A stretch of 64,000 bases of DNA from Tetrahymena thermophila SB210 (taxonomy: Eukaryota > Ciliophora > Oligohymenophorea > Hymenostomatida > Tetrahymenidae), in assembly GCF_000189635.1 (NCBI RefSeq), contig NW_002476359.1, positions 1 to 64,000 on the forward strand, in the 5' to 3' direction. Shown in pieces: positions 1 to 11,822 of this stretch (positions within the stretch are counted from its first letter, which is position 1; each line of letters starts with the position of its first letter). Below the pieces are notes generated by a model. It worked only from the letters and a program-made list of their open reading frames with translations, did no database searches and had not been told where the DNA came from. Made by a program: the position numbers and the translations under genes.

Positions 1-412
1 CCCAACCCCAACCCCAACCCCAACCCCAACCCCAACCCCAACCCCAACCCCAACCCCAACCCCAACCCCAACCCCAACCCCAACCCCAACCCCAACCCCA
101 ACCCCAACCCCAACCCCAACCCCAACCCCAACCCCAACCCCAACCCCAACCCCAACCCCAACCCCAACCCCAACCCCAACCCCAACCCCAACCCCAACCC
201 CAACCCCAACCCCAACCCCAACCCCAACCCCAACCCCAACCCCAACCCCAACCCCAACCCCAACCCCAACCCCAACCCCAACCCCAACCCCAACCCCAAC
301 CCCAACCCCAACCCCAACCCCAACCCCAACCCCAACCCCAACCCCAACCCCAACCCCAACCCCAACCCCAACCCCAACCCCAACCCCAACCCCAACCCCA
401 ACCCCAACCCCA
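1..412. repeat. Macronuclear telomere, (CCCCAA)n
   Basis: About 68 perfect tandem copies of CCCCAA (read 5'->3' into the chromosome) end at CCCCA followed by unique DNA. This is the C-strand of a Tetrahymena-type G4T2 telomere, synthesised by telomerase on macronuclear chromosomes after developmental chromosome breakage. No degenerate repeats or subtelomeric satellites follow, as expected for de novo telomere addition to unique sequence. The array starts mid-repeat (CCC), so the window edge probably lies inside the telomere or at the assembled chromosome end. The conserved 15-bp chromosome breakage sequence was not seen in the adjacent DNA, which fits because it is lost at breakage. Confidence 0.99.
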
Positions 413-831
413 TTGTCAGATTTATCTTGAAAAAAACAAAAAAATATATCTTATTTATAGATAACTTATGTTTGCTTATAGCTAAATATAAAAAAACTAA
501 AAACATATTTTTAAAATAATTTATTGAAATAGAAAAAAAATTAATATACTTAATAAATTACTATAAAATATGATTTGCTTATTTTTGAAAAAATAATGAT
601 AAGACAAAATCAAAATTTAGAATTATTCACTCTAATAAACCCTATTCATAAACTTTTACATCTATCACAACTATTCTCATAACAATCTAATTAATTTATA
701 TTTTTTGGTTTTAATTTTTTATATTTTAACAAATTTTGCTTTAAACAATAAGAAAATAGTATATTCAGATAAACTTTATCAGGAAACAAAAATTACAAAT
801 AATTAAAAACTCCTTATAATATTTATTAAAA
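413..831. other. Subtelomeric spacer with the promoter/5' leader of the first gene
   Basis: Unique AT-rich DNA between the telomere and the first start codon. No repeats, RNA gene or recognisable promoter element was seen. All upstream control of the first gene must lie in this short interval or inside the gene. Confidence 0.6.
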
Positions 832-2623
832 ATGTTAGGAAATTTAAAAGGTGGATATTCTGATTTATGGAAGGCCATTATTAGACCTCCGCGTGATGAA
901 TATACCATAGAAGAATTAGGTAGCAATAATAAAATTAAGAGATAAATTCTAATTTACAATTTATAAAACTAGGTCCTACTGAATTTAAAATTAGTGGAGT
1001 TAGAGTAAAGAGAACAGATATAGATATTAAAAATAAGTAAGGATTAACTCTTAAATGCTCACATTTCGAGCCTCTTAAACGTCCATGCAAAGAACTCCCA
1101 TGTGTCATTTATTTGCACGGAAACAGTTCTTCAAGAATGGAAAGTTTGAACTGTTTAAAAGTTCTTCTTCCTTAGAATATAACATTGTTTTCTTTTGATT
1201 TTGCAGGATGCGGTTTATCTGATGGAGAATATATATCTTTAGGATGGTATGAAAGGGAAGATGTAGATACAATTGTAAATCATTTAAGATCAAGTGGAAC
1301 GGTTTCATCTATTGGATTATGGGGTAATTTGTTAATCTAATTTGGGATTAAAACATTCTAAAAAATTAGGAATTTAGTTTAAAAGAAATGCATTAAAAGT
1401 AGTTAATGAATGAATGAAAGAAATAAATAAATAAATATGTTTAAAATAGAAATTATTTTATTTTAAGCAAAACAAAAAGTATAAAAGTTCAATATATTAA
1501 GTTTTAAATTTTCTTTTTCATAACTATTTGGCAAATAATATAAAAACTTACATTTGGCTTTGTAGGTAATTTAAAATTACAATTTTGATTTATAGGAAGA
1601 AGTATGGGTGCAGTAACTGCTTTGATGCATGCAGACAGAGATCCTTCTATTGCAGGTCTTGTCCTTGATTCAGCATTTTCAAGCCTTAGATAATTGGCAG
1701 AAGATCTTTGCAAGTAATACACTAAAATTCCTAAGTTTGTAATGTCAGCTGCATTAGCGATGATTAAGAGCACTATATCATCAAAAGCAAAATTTGATAT
1801 TAACGATCTCAACCCCTTAAAAAATCATGTTTCTAAAGCTTTTATTCCAGCTTTATTTGTTGCAGCAAAAGATGATAACTTTATATCTCCGGAACATACT
1901 AAGGCACTTCATAAGGAATATGCAGGAGATAAAAACTTAATTATGGTAGAAGGAGATCACAACTCTTAACGTCCCCAATTTATGCTTGACTCTGTTGGAA
2001 TTTTCTTCTATAACACTCTCTAGGTTGAGTTTTTAGTTCCCTAATAAAATAATAAATAAAAATAAGAGAGTAGTTCTAACATACCTGAATTCGAAAATTA
2101 TAATTTGAATTCAAGAAAAATAGGAAATCATGGTGATGTATAGAATGCACTCTATTAAATAGATGATAATGATGAAGAATTTGAGCAGTAAATGAAGAAA
2201 GCTTTAGAAGAATCTTTAAAAGCCCCTGCAAGCAACAATGATAATAAACAAGACTAGTAATAAAAAAATCTAAATAAATAATTTGATTTACTAAGTTTAG
2301 ATAAACCTGAATTCGAATAGTTGTAAAAACCAGGTATTAACTCTAGTGATATTAAAGATCATGTAGACTATCCTCATGAAAACATAGATTTATTGGATAT
2401 GAATTAATTTGATGGTGATGATTTCACTAACAACAATAGCAACTAAATGAATTAACAAAATATTTAAAATATTAATCAGTAATAGTAGTACTAAAATTAA
2501 GGATTTTAATAGCTACCTTCTTAATAATAAAACTAAGCAAATAATATGAATAGTAACAACTTAAATAAAGCAAATAATAATGATAAATAAAATAATTTAG
2601 CAGAATACTTTTCAGAATATTGA
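832..2623 (+). CDS. Alpha/beta hydrolase (serine hydrolase, S33-like) with C-terminal ubiquitin-interacting-like motif
   Basis: Exons 832-919, 973-1323 and 1596-2623 (introns 53 and 272 bp, both GT...AG) give 488 residues ending at TGA. The hydrolase domain covers about residues 45-300: an HGNSSS oxyanion-type strand-loop, a GRSMG nucleophile elbow (Ser149), an acidic residue at Asp239/240 in the AKDDNF loop, and the general-base His268 in GDHNS. This is a complete catalytic triad of the ABHD/S33 esterase-peptidase type; the substrate cannot be told. After about residue 310 the protein is Q/N-rich and acidic, with a good match to a ubiquitin-interacting motif at residues 340-356 (acidic run, then MKKALEESLK with the Ala-x3-Ser core). 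The start follows AAAA and gives the first in-frame Met. It is the gene nearest the telomere and converges on the MVD gene. Confidence 0.9.
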
Positions 2624-3210
2624 TTAATTAAAATATCAGACAGAATCTTGATAAATAACCAATTAATCAAAACCAAATATTTTACACTAAATCTTCATAA
2701 GTTTGTATTTGATGTATATCTTCCAAAATCTTTTAAGAAATAAAAGAAATAAATATTTATCTCTATTTTTATAAATAAAAGACATACATAGTTAATTTAT
2801 TGAAAAATATTTGCAAGAAGTTATTTTAAATTTAATTATACATTTTTCCATACGTATTTCTATGTAATTTTTATAAATATTAAAAAATATTTTAAGAAAA
2901 AAAATACATACAAGCTTTGTCGTTTTCTAAAGCTTTTTTTAATTTGAAAATTTTAATTTTATTCAATATAATTTAAAGTATCATATAAAATATTTAAAAT
3001 TTTTTTAATTAAATAATTTATTCCAATAGAAAAAAGTTTTAAAATTTAATTTGAATAAAGTATTGTAGAGAAAAAATAAATATATTTATATTTGTTATCA
3101 TTTTCTTAATGTTATACTTTGTTCATTTAACTTTTATTTAATATTTTTTGCTGATTTCATTATAAAAATAAAATATGAATAACTTATAATTCGATACAAT
3201 TCATTTTTCA
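2624..3210. other. Convergent intergenic region
   Basis: AT-rich spacer holding the 3' UTRs of the hydrolase (+) and the MVD gene (-). No ORF, RNA or repeat of note was recognised. Confidence 0.6.
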
Positions 3211-4509
3211 TCATATTTTTGTGGGACCTTTTCCTACCTTTGTATGAATAATGTAAGAAGGTGTTGTAGTTATTTTAGGTTTGTTAGTTTATATTATTTT
3301 TTAAATGCTTTCAGGTAATTCGCTTTACATTGCTTGCTTTAAAGTTTATTATGCTCTTTAGCTTAATGAACTCATATCATTAATTGAGAAGGCTTCATAA
3401 ATAGCTCTGAGTACTTAGGTAGTGTGGTTTTTGTGTACAAGGAGAACTGCATGAGGACCTGCATCAAAAGTATAAGCCACGTGATATTCTAATGCAGAAT
3501 CAAGTTGATGTATAAAGTTTATCATATTTTTGCTAAAGTCATTTAAATAGAATATTGGGGGAGTTGTGTCAAGGCACACTGCATGGAATTGGTTAGAGTC
3601 CAATCTAACTAAACGAGCTAGTTCATTATAATTTTTTTCTTCGATTGCCTTTTTTACTCCTGCAATATGGACATGAGCAGTATTTAAAGCACGGTACTTA
3701 AGAAGCTCAGATGTTTAAGTACTTTGTAACATACCTGAGGTTGAAGGAACTTCTTTTGATTCAAATGAGTAAGCAACGACAAATACATCTAAATCTTCAA
3801 AGAAAGTTTCATTGTGAGTTTATTTAGCAATACATAATTTGGATAACTGCTCATATTCCTACTCTGATAATTAAATTTCATTATTTTTGCTTTCAAACTT
3901 TTTTTGTAAGTATTAATGAGGTACTCCAGTCCATTCTACTAAGCCACCATAAATTGAGCGAGAAGCACTACCACTTCCAAGACGAGCTATTACACTTCTT
4001 TAAAATTCATACTCTTCTTTCATATGATAGACATCGAAAAGACATACTGAAAGTGCAGCTAAACCTGAAGCACTTGAAGCCAATCCACTTGCTGTAGGAA
4101 AAGAATTTACTGATTTTATTTTTAGTTTCAATTAGCTTAAGTCACCATTTAAGAATTCTTTCAAAGTTTTTCTTTTGGTATCTTAGCTTTCTCCTTCCTA
4201 AAGAGGAACTAACTCTTCTCCAAGAGCTGCAAGAGCTTTGTCTTCGAAGAATTTTAAGATCTTTTTTAGGCGTCCAGAAACAGGGTGAGGCTATCCGTTG
4301 AGAAGGAACTTGATATCTTTATACTTATTTGTCAAAGTAATTGTAGTTCTAGTTTGAAGATCTTCTGTGCTTAGGGTAATGCCTGTAGAGCTATTCAGAG
4401 GAAGAATGTACTCTTCGTCAAACTTACCCCAATATTTAACTAATGCAATATTTGGGGATGTTTCGTAAGTAGTTTTTACTTTTAAAATATCTCCTTTAAC
4501 TGTTATCAT
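3211..4509 (-). CDS. MVD1: Diphosphomevalonate decarboxylase (mevalonate diphosphate decarboxylase)
   Basis: A single exon encodes 432 residues, slightly longer than the yeast and human enzymes (about 400). It catalyses ATP-dependent decarboxylation of mevalonate diphosphate to isopentenyl diphosphate, the last step of the cytosolic mevalonate pathway. GHMP-kinase-superfamily hallmarks are clear: SPNIALVKYWGK at residues 18-29, the ATP-binding PTASGLASSASG loop at about 131-148, SGSASRSIYGGLVEW at about 173-188 with the conserved Arg, and the DAGPHAVLL segment near 346 with the catalytic Asp. The C-terminus keeps the family-typical TKVGKGP motif just before the TGA stop. The start is the first Met of an N-terminus that aligns with the family. 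It converges with the hydrolase and diverges from PRP6. Confidence 0.97.
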
Positions 4510-6158
4510 TTATTTGTTAAGACTAAGTTCTTTCTCGATTATAATTGTTATATTTATATAATAACTAAATGAATAATTTTTTTGATATCTTTTCTAGATT
4601 TATCAAAAATAAATATTATCTTTTTGTTTAATATAATCAAAATATTTGTTAATTTTATTATTTATATTCTTATAAAGTATTTATTTACTATTTTTTTAAA
4701 GCAAATATTTAATTAATTGTTTCTCAGATTTGGATTAATTTTGAATTTTAGTTTTAATAATATTATTAAACAAGTTTTATATGTAAGTCACTATCTTATT
4801 TAATTTTAACGTGGATATTAAAAATCATTTATAAATAAATGACCTAATTTATTTATTTAATTATATAAATTACTATTTTCTTAGAATCTAGTGATTAAAT
4901 ATAACATTTCCAATATTATTATGTGTTTCTAGATTAATTAGCTGGGGAACTTATTTATTTTTATTGCTGAAGAAAAAAATTCAAAATTTAGAAAAGCTTA
5001 ACTTAAATTATCAAAGAAAATAATTAAATAATTAATAAAATTTTAAAAAAATTATTAGTCACCAAATAATTATTAAAAGAGAGAGATCGGTGAATTCACC
5101 GTTTAAGATGACTAAAATATATAAAGAAAATAAGTTTTTAATGAATAATTGCCATCCACTTCAATTCTAAAGCAAACAGAAAGATGAAACCCCATTTCTT
5201 TCACTTAGCTCGGCATAATTTTTGAAGCTAAGTTTGCTATTTAGAATTGTTTTCGATCACTTAATGTTAGAACAAAATTCTAATTTATCATAGGCATAAA
5301 AATCGAATCCATATCTTTATCTATTTTTAAATCATCTTAAGCTATAATTCCCACAGGAGAGCATAAAATAAAAGTCACAGAAGCTGATTTTTAAGTTTTT
5401 TAAAAAAATGCTCAAATTAAAATTGCTATAAAAATTATCAAAGCAAAAACCCTGTAAAATCTCTCGTACCGGACCCTCTTATTCCGCTTCTTCTATTACC
5501 TAGTTTTATTTCCCAACAAATTTAAATATTAACAGCTGATTTTGATTCAAAGATCTCTAATCTAATTAAAATTTAATATTATATTAATAAAATTTAGCAC
5601 ACAGACTCAATTAATTATTTTGAAAAATAAATAAAAAATTAAAAAAATAAATAAAATAAATTAAATAAAAAAAACTAATTAAAATTAAATTAAATAAAAT
5701 AAAAATCATTAAAATAAAAAAATAAAAATATTAATTAATACAAAATCAAACAACATCAACAAAGAGAAAAAAAAATACTCAAATTAATTGTTAAAGAATA
5801 TTTAACACTTTTATCTCAAATTTTCTTATAATTTTTATTAATTTACAATTTATTTTTTTTATTTTTTTTATTTTTTTAAGAATTTTTTACTTTTTGATTT
5901 TTAGAGTTGATTTTATTTTTTAATTTACAAAGTCTTTTTGGTTCATTTTTGTTTTTTTTTGTTTGAATAATATTAATAAGTAGACACAAAAAAATTCACT
6001 ATTTTAATTAATATTTATTTTTAATCTTATCGCATTTTAGATATTCACTTTGTTAATAGATTTACGATTGAAAGGAAATTAATAGAAGAAAATAACAATA
6101 TCAGTTATTATTGATAATTATTTTTTTTATTTTAGCTATTTGAAATAAATAAAATAAG
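4510..6158. promoter_or_regulatory. Long divergent intergenic region between MVD and PRP6
   Basis: At 1.65 kb this is among the longest gene-free stretches. Most is A/T-rich simple sequence, but 5080-5520 is clearly more complex and less AT-rich, full of TGA in all frames on both strands (so not protein-coding), and rich in inverted repeats. The rest presumably holds the two divergent promoters; no specific element could be assigned. Confidence 0.55.
5081..5490. ncRNA. Candidate structured non-coding RNA (strand undetermined)
   Basis: The island contains nested complementarity. A 16-bp stem pairs 5162-5177 with 5232-5249 (two-base bulge at 5238-5239) and encloses a second stem, 5205-5210 with 5226-5231. 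Further elements are a hairpin at 5267-5283 (six pairs, CAAAA loop), a perfect 14-bp palindrome CGGTGAATTCACCG at 5088-5101, a small hairpin at 5470-5486, and long-range pairing of GAGAGAT (5081-5087) with ATCTCTC (5459-5465) that would close the whole region. I could not match it to telomerase RNA, SRP RNA, RNase P/MRP or spliceosomal RNAs by eye. It could instead be a structured 5' leader or a regulatory inverted repeat. Confidence 0.3.
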
Positions 6159-8921
6159 ATGAGTAATAAAAGCTATTACGCTAAAACTGATTTTGGTCCA
6201 CCTCCTCCAAATTACGTAGCAGGTTTGGCAAGAGGTGCAGTAGGTTTTATCACTCGTTCAGATATTGGTCCTGCAAATTATAGTTCTTATGATTCCTGGA
6301 GTGGTTATCAGGAAAATATATTTGCTAATGATAAATAAGATGATGAAGATAGACAAGCAGAAGAAGAATACAACAAAATTGATAATTTTATGGCAGGTCG
6401 TCGTATTAAATACATAGAAAAAAAATAGTAAGAGGAAGCCAAAAAAAATTTAGAAAAGAACCCATCTGTAGCATTTTAATTCGCAGATCTTAAGCGTGAT
6501 TTGGGTGGTATTACTTATGATGAATGGAATGCTATTCCTGAAGTCTAAGACTACACTATTAAAAAGAGTAAAAATGAAAAATACACTCCTGTTCCAGACC
6601 ATATTATTTAGAGCGCAAGATCGGAAGGTTCATTTAGCACTTCTTTAGATGTAACTGGTCTCCAAACTCCTCATAACATCAACGATATTGGTAAAGCCAA
6701 CTAGACTATTTTTACTTCAAGATTGGATAAATCTTCAGATCAAGTTAGTGGTATTTCTACAGTTGATAAGTCAGGTTACTTAACTAGTTTAAATTCATAA
6801 CTTGTGAATTCTTCAGCAGATATTGGTGATTTTAAACGTGCTCGTAATTTGATGAAGAGTTTTGTTAAAACTGATCCGAAAAATCCAGTTGGTTGGATCA
6901 GTGTTGCTCGTGTTGAAGAGTTAGATGGTAAAATTTAGGAAGCTCGTAATGTTCTTTATTAGGGCTTACCACACTGTGAGACATCTGATGAAATATGGGT
7001 AGAAATAGCTCGTTTAGAAACTCCTGAAAAAGCTCGTGCTCTGCTTGCTAAAGCAGCTACTATACTTCCTAAGAGCTTAAAAATTTGGTTAGCAGCTGCA
7101 GATTTAGAAAGTAATCGTGAGATGAAGGTTAAAATTTTAAAGAAAGCACTTGAACATATCCCTGATTAACCAAGACTTTGGAAGAAGCTTATTGAATACG
7201 AAGAAAGCTAAAAGGAAGCAAAAATTCTTCTTTATAAGGCTGTAGAATGTATTCCTGATGACTTAGATATGTGGTTAGCTCTTGCTAAACTGGAAACATA
7301 CGAAAATGCAAAAGCTGTTTTAAATAAGGCACGTAAAATTCACCCTTAAGAATTGTCAATTTGGGTTAACGCTGCTAAATTAGAAGAATCTCAAGGATAA
7401 CCTTAGGAAACTATCACAAAGGTGTTATAAAATGCAATCAAATATTTTTCAAGCAAAAATATCAATATTGTAAAAGAAGACTGGCTAAAAGAAGCAGCAT
7501 ACTGTGAAAAATCAGGAAATTTAAATACTTGTATAGCTATTGTTTAAGCTATCGTTCTTCATAACGTTCATGATAAATCTGATAAAGAACGTATCATTAA
7601 GGAAGAAGCAAAGAATATGATTGAAGGAACTTGTATTGGAACAGGACGTGCCATTTATGAATTTGGTATTGAAGCACTCAAACCTGACAATATTGACCTT
7701 TTTCAAGCAACAATCGACTTTGAATAGAATACAGGAAAAGATAAAGATAATCTAAAACGCTTGTACAAGGAAGCTACAACTCAGCATCCTAAATATGAGA
7801 GTTTTTGGATTTAAAGAATCAAGTTCCATTGGTAAGAAGCCAACAAAGTCATAGAGTAGGCATAATTATAAAATCACAGCGAAAAAAATATTGAAACTCC
7901 ATCTACAGTAGATGAAGAAGCTCAAATGAATTAATAAATTACTGCACAAAAGGCAGAAATATAAAAATTGCTCTAAGAATCATAAGAAAATTTACCTGAA
8001 AGCTAACAAATCCTTGTCTTATCTATTAAATATCTTAAGAAGAATGAAGAGATAGATCAAGCAAGGGAATTAGTTTACAAAGCAAGAAAAAATAACCCAA
8101 CACACTAAGTTTACCTTAGTCTACTTAAATTGGAATATTAAACAGGTGCTTTACAAAAGGCTTTCTAAGAATCTTAAAATGCAATGGGAGCATTCCCAAA
8201 TTGTGAAAAGATATTTATCTTATCTGCTAAAATAGCTTATGCTCATAAATCAATTGAATAAGCTCGTTAAGTCTATGAAAAAGGGCTACGTTTTAATCCC
8301 ATGAGTGTTAGTTTGATTCAAAAGTATGTAGAACTGGAAATAAATCATAAATACTTTGCTCGTGCTCGTCCTGTTCTTGAAAAATTCCGTGTTAAGCTCC
8401 CCAAAAATCCCGAACTTTGGTGCACTGCAGTATAATTAGAAATAGAAGCTGAAAATAAAAAAGGAGCTAGATATATGCTAGCCCGTGCTTTAAAGGAGTG
8501 TCCTGATTATACTCAATTATGGTCTTATGCTATCGAATTAGAGCCTAAGGCTACTCGTAAGAAAAAAACTTCTGAAGCCTTGGAAAAATGTAGATAAGAT
8601 CCATATGTGAACGTTTCTGTTGCCAAATTATTTTGGAAAGAACGTAAAATGGATAAAGCACGTAAATGGATTGAGAAATCAACCTTTGAAAGACCTGAAA
8701 TAATGGATTCGTGGGCTGCTCTCTATCTTTTAGTATTAGAAACTGAAGGCCGTTAATAAGCAGATGAAGTCTTAATTAAGGTTAAGCAATTAGATGTCCA
8801 TAGAGAAGGTCGTTTATACTAAAAGATAAAAAAATCAGATGACGGATGGAGATATAGCTTCGATTAAATATTTATAAAAATAACAGATCAAATAAAAAAA
8901 GAACTAAGTAATATAGAGTGA
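6159..8921 (+). CDS. PRP6: Pre-mRNA-processing factor 6 (Prp6/PRPF6), U5/tri-snRNP bridging protein
   Basis: A single 920-codon exon, close in length to human PRPF6 (941). Prp6 is the nuclear scaffold that links U5 to U4/U6 in the tri-snRNP during spliceosome assembly. The N-terminus carries the PRP1_N-type segment: a [10 protein letters not shown] motif at about residues 13-22, followed by [16 protein letters not shown]. After an acidic/charged linker, about residues 225-900 are a continuous array of HAT/TPR-like helical repeats with the recurring pattern W...A..E......AR..l..a....P (for example [34 protein letters not shown]). No introns are needed. The start lies in AAGATGAG, the first Met before the conserved N-terminus. 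TGA is the only in-frame TGA. Confidence 0.97.
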
Positions 8922-9541
8922 ACATTTTATTTTTTTAAGATTTTTAACAATTTAATTTTGTGTTAAGTTTTATTTGTATGTATATTACTTATTACACAAT
9001 AAAAAAATACAAATAGTTAAACTATTGCAATCAGCCGCTTTTTCATTATGAAATTTAACTTAAATTAATTTACATGATTTAAAAAATTTTATTAATGTAT
9101 TTTAAATAATCTAAAATTAAAATATTTATACATTATAAGAATTTTTAACATTTTAAATCCTTTTTAATAAAAAATATATTTTTTAAATTTTTGAGATTTT
9201 GATTTTTGATAAAGATATAAAAATAAAAATAGATAAATTAAAAAAGAAGTTTTTATATTAATTTATAAATAATTTAAATTAAATTAGCATTTTTATGTAA
9301 TTTTTAATGAGAAAATTTAATTATTAATAATGTCTTGAAAATATATAAATTTTAATTTAAAAAATTCATTTTTTATTTCTTGATCTGATTTGTTAATGTA
9401 AAAGTTTATTTAATTAGTACTAAAACATAACACAAAACTGAATTAAATTTTATGATAAAAAAATTATAAGCATAATTAATATCTTGATAAATTTTAGATT
9501 TAGTAAGATGTTAGAATATTAGTTTTATTGTTCTTTCTAAT
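8922..9541. other. Convergent intergenic region
   Basis: AT-rich spacer between the 3' ends of PRP6 and the PARG-like gene. No feature was recognised. Confidence 0.6.
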
Positions 9542-10639
9542 TCAAAATCCATTTGAACTACCCCAAGTAAATTTTTAATTTATGCAAAATTAAATAAAGT
9601 TTAATTAGAACTGTAAAGAAAGTTCAACTTGGTTTTATTGCATTTGTTTTATAAAGATTTGGAACAATTTATAACCTTCCTGATAACCATATTTTCCTTA
9701 ATCATCAAATGGATAATAATTAAGGCAATTTACTTTAGCCAAATGAGCTGCAGCTAACTAAACTAATACAGTAAATACTAAATTGTTACCAAATGCGCCA
9801 CTTCCCCAATTTCCTGTGTTTATTACTACATATACATTTTAATTGTTACTTTTTGATTCTTAAACAGCTGAATAAAATGCTCTATAAACTGTTTCAAATG
9901 TATATACAATTTCAGCTTCTGTATATTCTCTAGATTAACCCTTTTAACTAAAAATTGATAAGGCTGACATGCAAATTAGATTGATTAGGTTTTTAGTTTC
10001 TTCCAATTTTGGGAAACTAAAAAATTCATTAACATCTTCTTTTTTCAATTTTTCAAAGTTATTGCCATAAATTCCGTACGGGTAGTTTTTATTTTTTTTT
10101 AAGAGATCTACATAGCATAAATATTAGCAATTTAATACTAAAATAGGATAGGAGTTCATTCCTACTCTAGTAACAGGAAAATAACCTTCTTCTTATTTAG
10201 AATAAGCTTGAATATATTATTTAATGTAAGGAAGTAGAGGAAATTAGCAGCATTAAACTTCATCTTACGCAAATAGAGGAGTATGATAAAAACCAAAGAG
10301 GTTTTTGTCAGAAAAGTTTACATACCAACTTTTTGTGGGTTACTATTAAGAATTGAAATCAGATTTGTAATTATATGGTCCATCCATCATTTATATTTTA
10401 ATTTCATTATATAAAACTTGAGATATCACAGTGTTTTAATTGCATTTTATATAAATCATGATCTATTCTTTATCTTATTAGTTAAGCCTTGAAAGAGCTT
10501 CTTTATATATTTATTTTTTTATGGGGTGTACATCTTAGGGTACTTCTTTAAGTAACTCTTTTATAGATGCAGATAACCTAACTCCTATTTGGACTTCGAA
10601 AGGTTTTTGTGAATTTTCGCTTGACTTTTTGTTTCCCAT
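9542..10639 (-). CDS. Poly(ADP-ribose) glycohydrolase-like (PARG/macrodomain-type) protein
   Basis: An intronless gene of 365 residues. The C-terminal third contains NTGNWGSGAFGNN (about residues 275-287) followed by an Ala-rich helix and NYYPFD. This closely matches the signature end of PARG catalytic domains (TGNWGCGAFGGD...). Upstream, FAQDEVQCCQFPLL with Gln125-Asp126-Glu127 aligns with the PARG VQEE catalytic loop, so the acidic pair is kept as Asp-Glu. The Gly-Gly-Gly turn that normally precedes it is not recognisable (NLFGFYHT instead), so activity is uncertain. PARGs cleave poly(ADP-ribose) chains in the nucleus or cytoplasm. The short N-terminus (about 100 residues) has no recognised domain. 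The start MGNKK is preceded by A/T-rich leader; Gly2 makes N-myristoylation conceivable. The family call rests on motif reading only. Confidence 0.65.
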
Positions 10640-11078
10640 GAAAATTAATTTAAGTTTATAAAAGTGTTTTGTTTTATTTTTATTTTCTCAAAAATAATAT
10701 CAGAAATACATATTCAAATCACTTAATGAATTGATAAATATCTTTAAGCGTCTATATATGAATATTGATCAAACAAAACTCTACCTGCTCTTATTATTAA
10801 AAAATCTATTAAAAAAAGATATAAAAATTATACATGCCCCTTATCTATTTCAAAACTGTAGGTGGTCAAGAGCTAATAAAATTATATATATAATATTTAA
10901 TTAGTATATAAAAATATTTTAAATTTACAAGAGTTCTCTATGAATTGAAAAATTAATTGAAATTAATAAATATTTAGGTGAATTATAAAAAATTTGAATT
11001 TTTTTAATTAGTAATACAATTTTTTAAATAAAAGCATACAGTTGTTGTAAATAGTATATGGATTATTAAGTAAACATA
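10640..11078. other. Intergenic region upstream of the PARG-like gene
   Basis: AT-rich spacer between two - strand genes: promoter side of the PARG-like gene and 3' side of the GET1-like gene. No specific element was seen. Confidence 0.6.
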
Positions 11079-11822
11079 TCAATTCTGTTTTTTATCATTT
11101 TGATTAACAATTTATTTTTTAGAATAAAATTCTATGACTATAGAAACAACTCTAAAGCAGATAAATACCCAAATTGTTTTGCTAAAAAAACTATTATTTC
11201 CTTCAATATCTGATATTATAATACTAAGAGGCCAAAGTGTTTTGGAAATATCAAAATTAAGAACAATAGGAAAATTATAAAAGATAAAGATAAAAAATAA
11301 AGGCATAGCACCATTAATAACTCTTTCTTTTTATTTAGTATTAGATTCGCATGAGACTAATTATTCTATTTTTTTAGTTAATTCTTCTTACTTTTATTTC
11401 AACTGAATCTCCTCCTAAGAGCATTCTTTTTCTTTATTTGTGTTGCAAACACTATCATTCAAAATTTTTAGTTCTTCTAATAATTGCTTTTCTTTTTCTA
11501 ATTATTACTTAATTTTCAAAATTTATCTTTAAATTTTAGAAAATTTAACATAACTATCTGTGCTGTTATATTGTTCAGATTCTTTTTAAAGATTTTATAT
11601 TTCTGTTTCTTGTTTTTCTATTTCTTCAAGTTTTAATTCATAAGGTGTTTTATCTGCTGCTCTCTTTTATTTTAATCTAAGTTCGTATTCTTGTTGCAGT
11701 TTTAGCTTTTCTTGCTTTTTTTCCTCTAATTCTTCCTTAGATTTCTCAATAATCTTATTGAAGTAATGCTTCGAGAATAAAATACCAATAAATATGACAA
11801 TAAATTAGACTAATGCTATCAT
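11079..11822 (-). CDS. GET1: GET1/WRB-like receptor for tail-anchored protein insertion
   Basis: A single exon of 247 residues. The layout is that of Get1/WRB: a membrane helix at the very N-terminus (residues 1-17, MIALVQFIVIFIGILF), a long charged coiled coil (about 25-165), and two C-terminal membrane helices (about 172-190 and 220-240). Within the coiled coil, SYVKFSKIQRQI resembles the conserved (Y/W)AK(L/W)xRK segment that contacts the Get3/TRC40 ATPase. In the ER membrane, Get1 with its partner releases tail-anchored proteins from Get3 for insertion. Length fits the family (yeast 235, human WRB 174). The overall architecture is strong; sequence identity is modest, so another coiled-coil ER protein cannot be fully excluded. 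Confidence 0.8.

Noticed and set aside
5180..5215. AAACCCCA within a hairpin loop, reminiscent of a telomerase RNA template
   Set aside because: The template would need about one and a half CCCCAA repeats, and the surrounding sequence does not resemble the known 159-nt Tetrahymena telomerase RNA.
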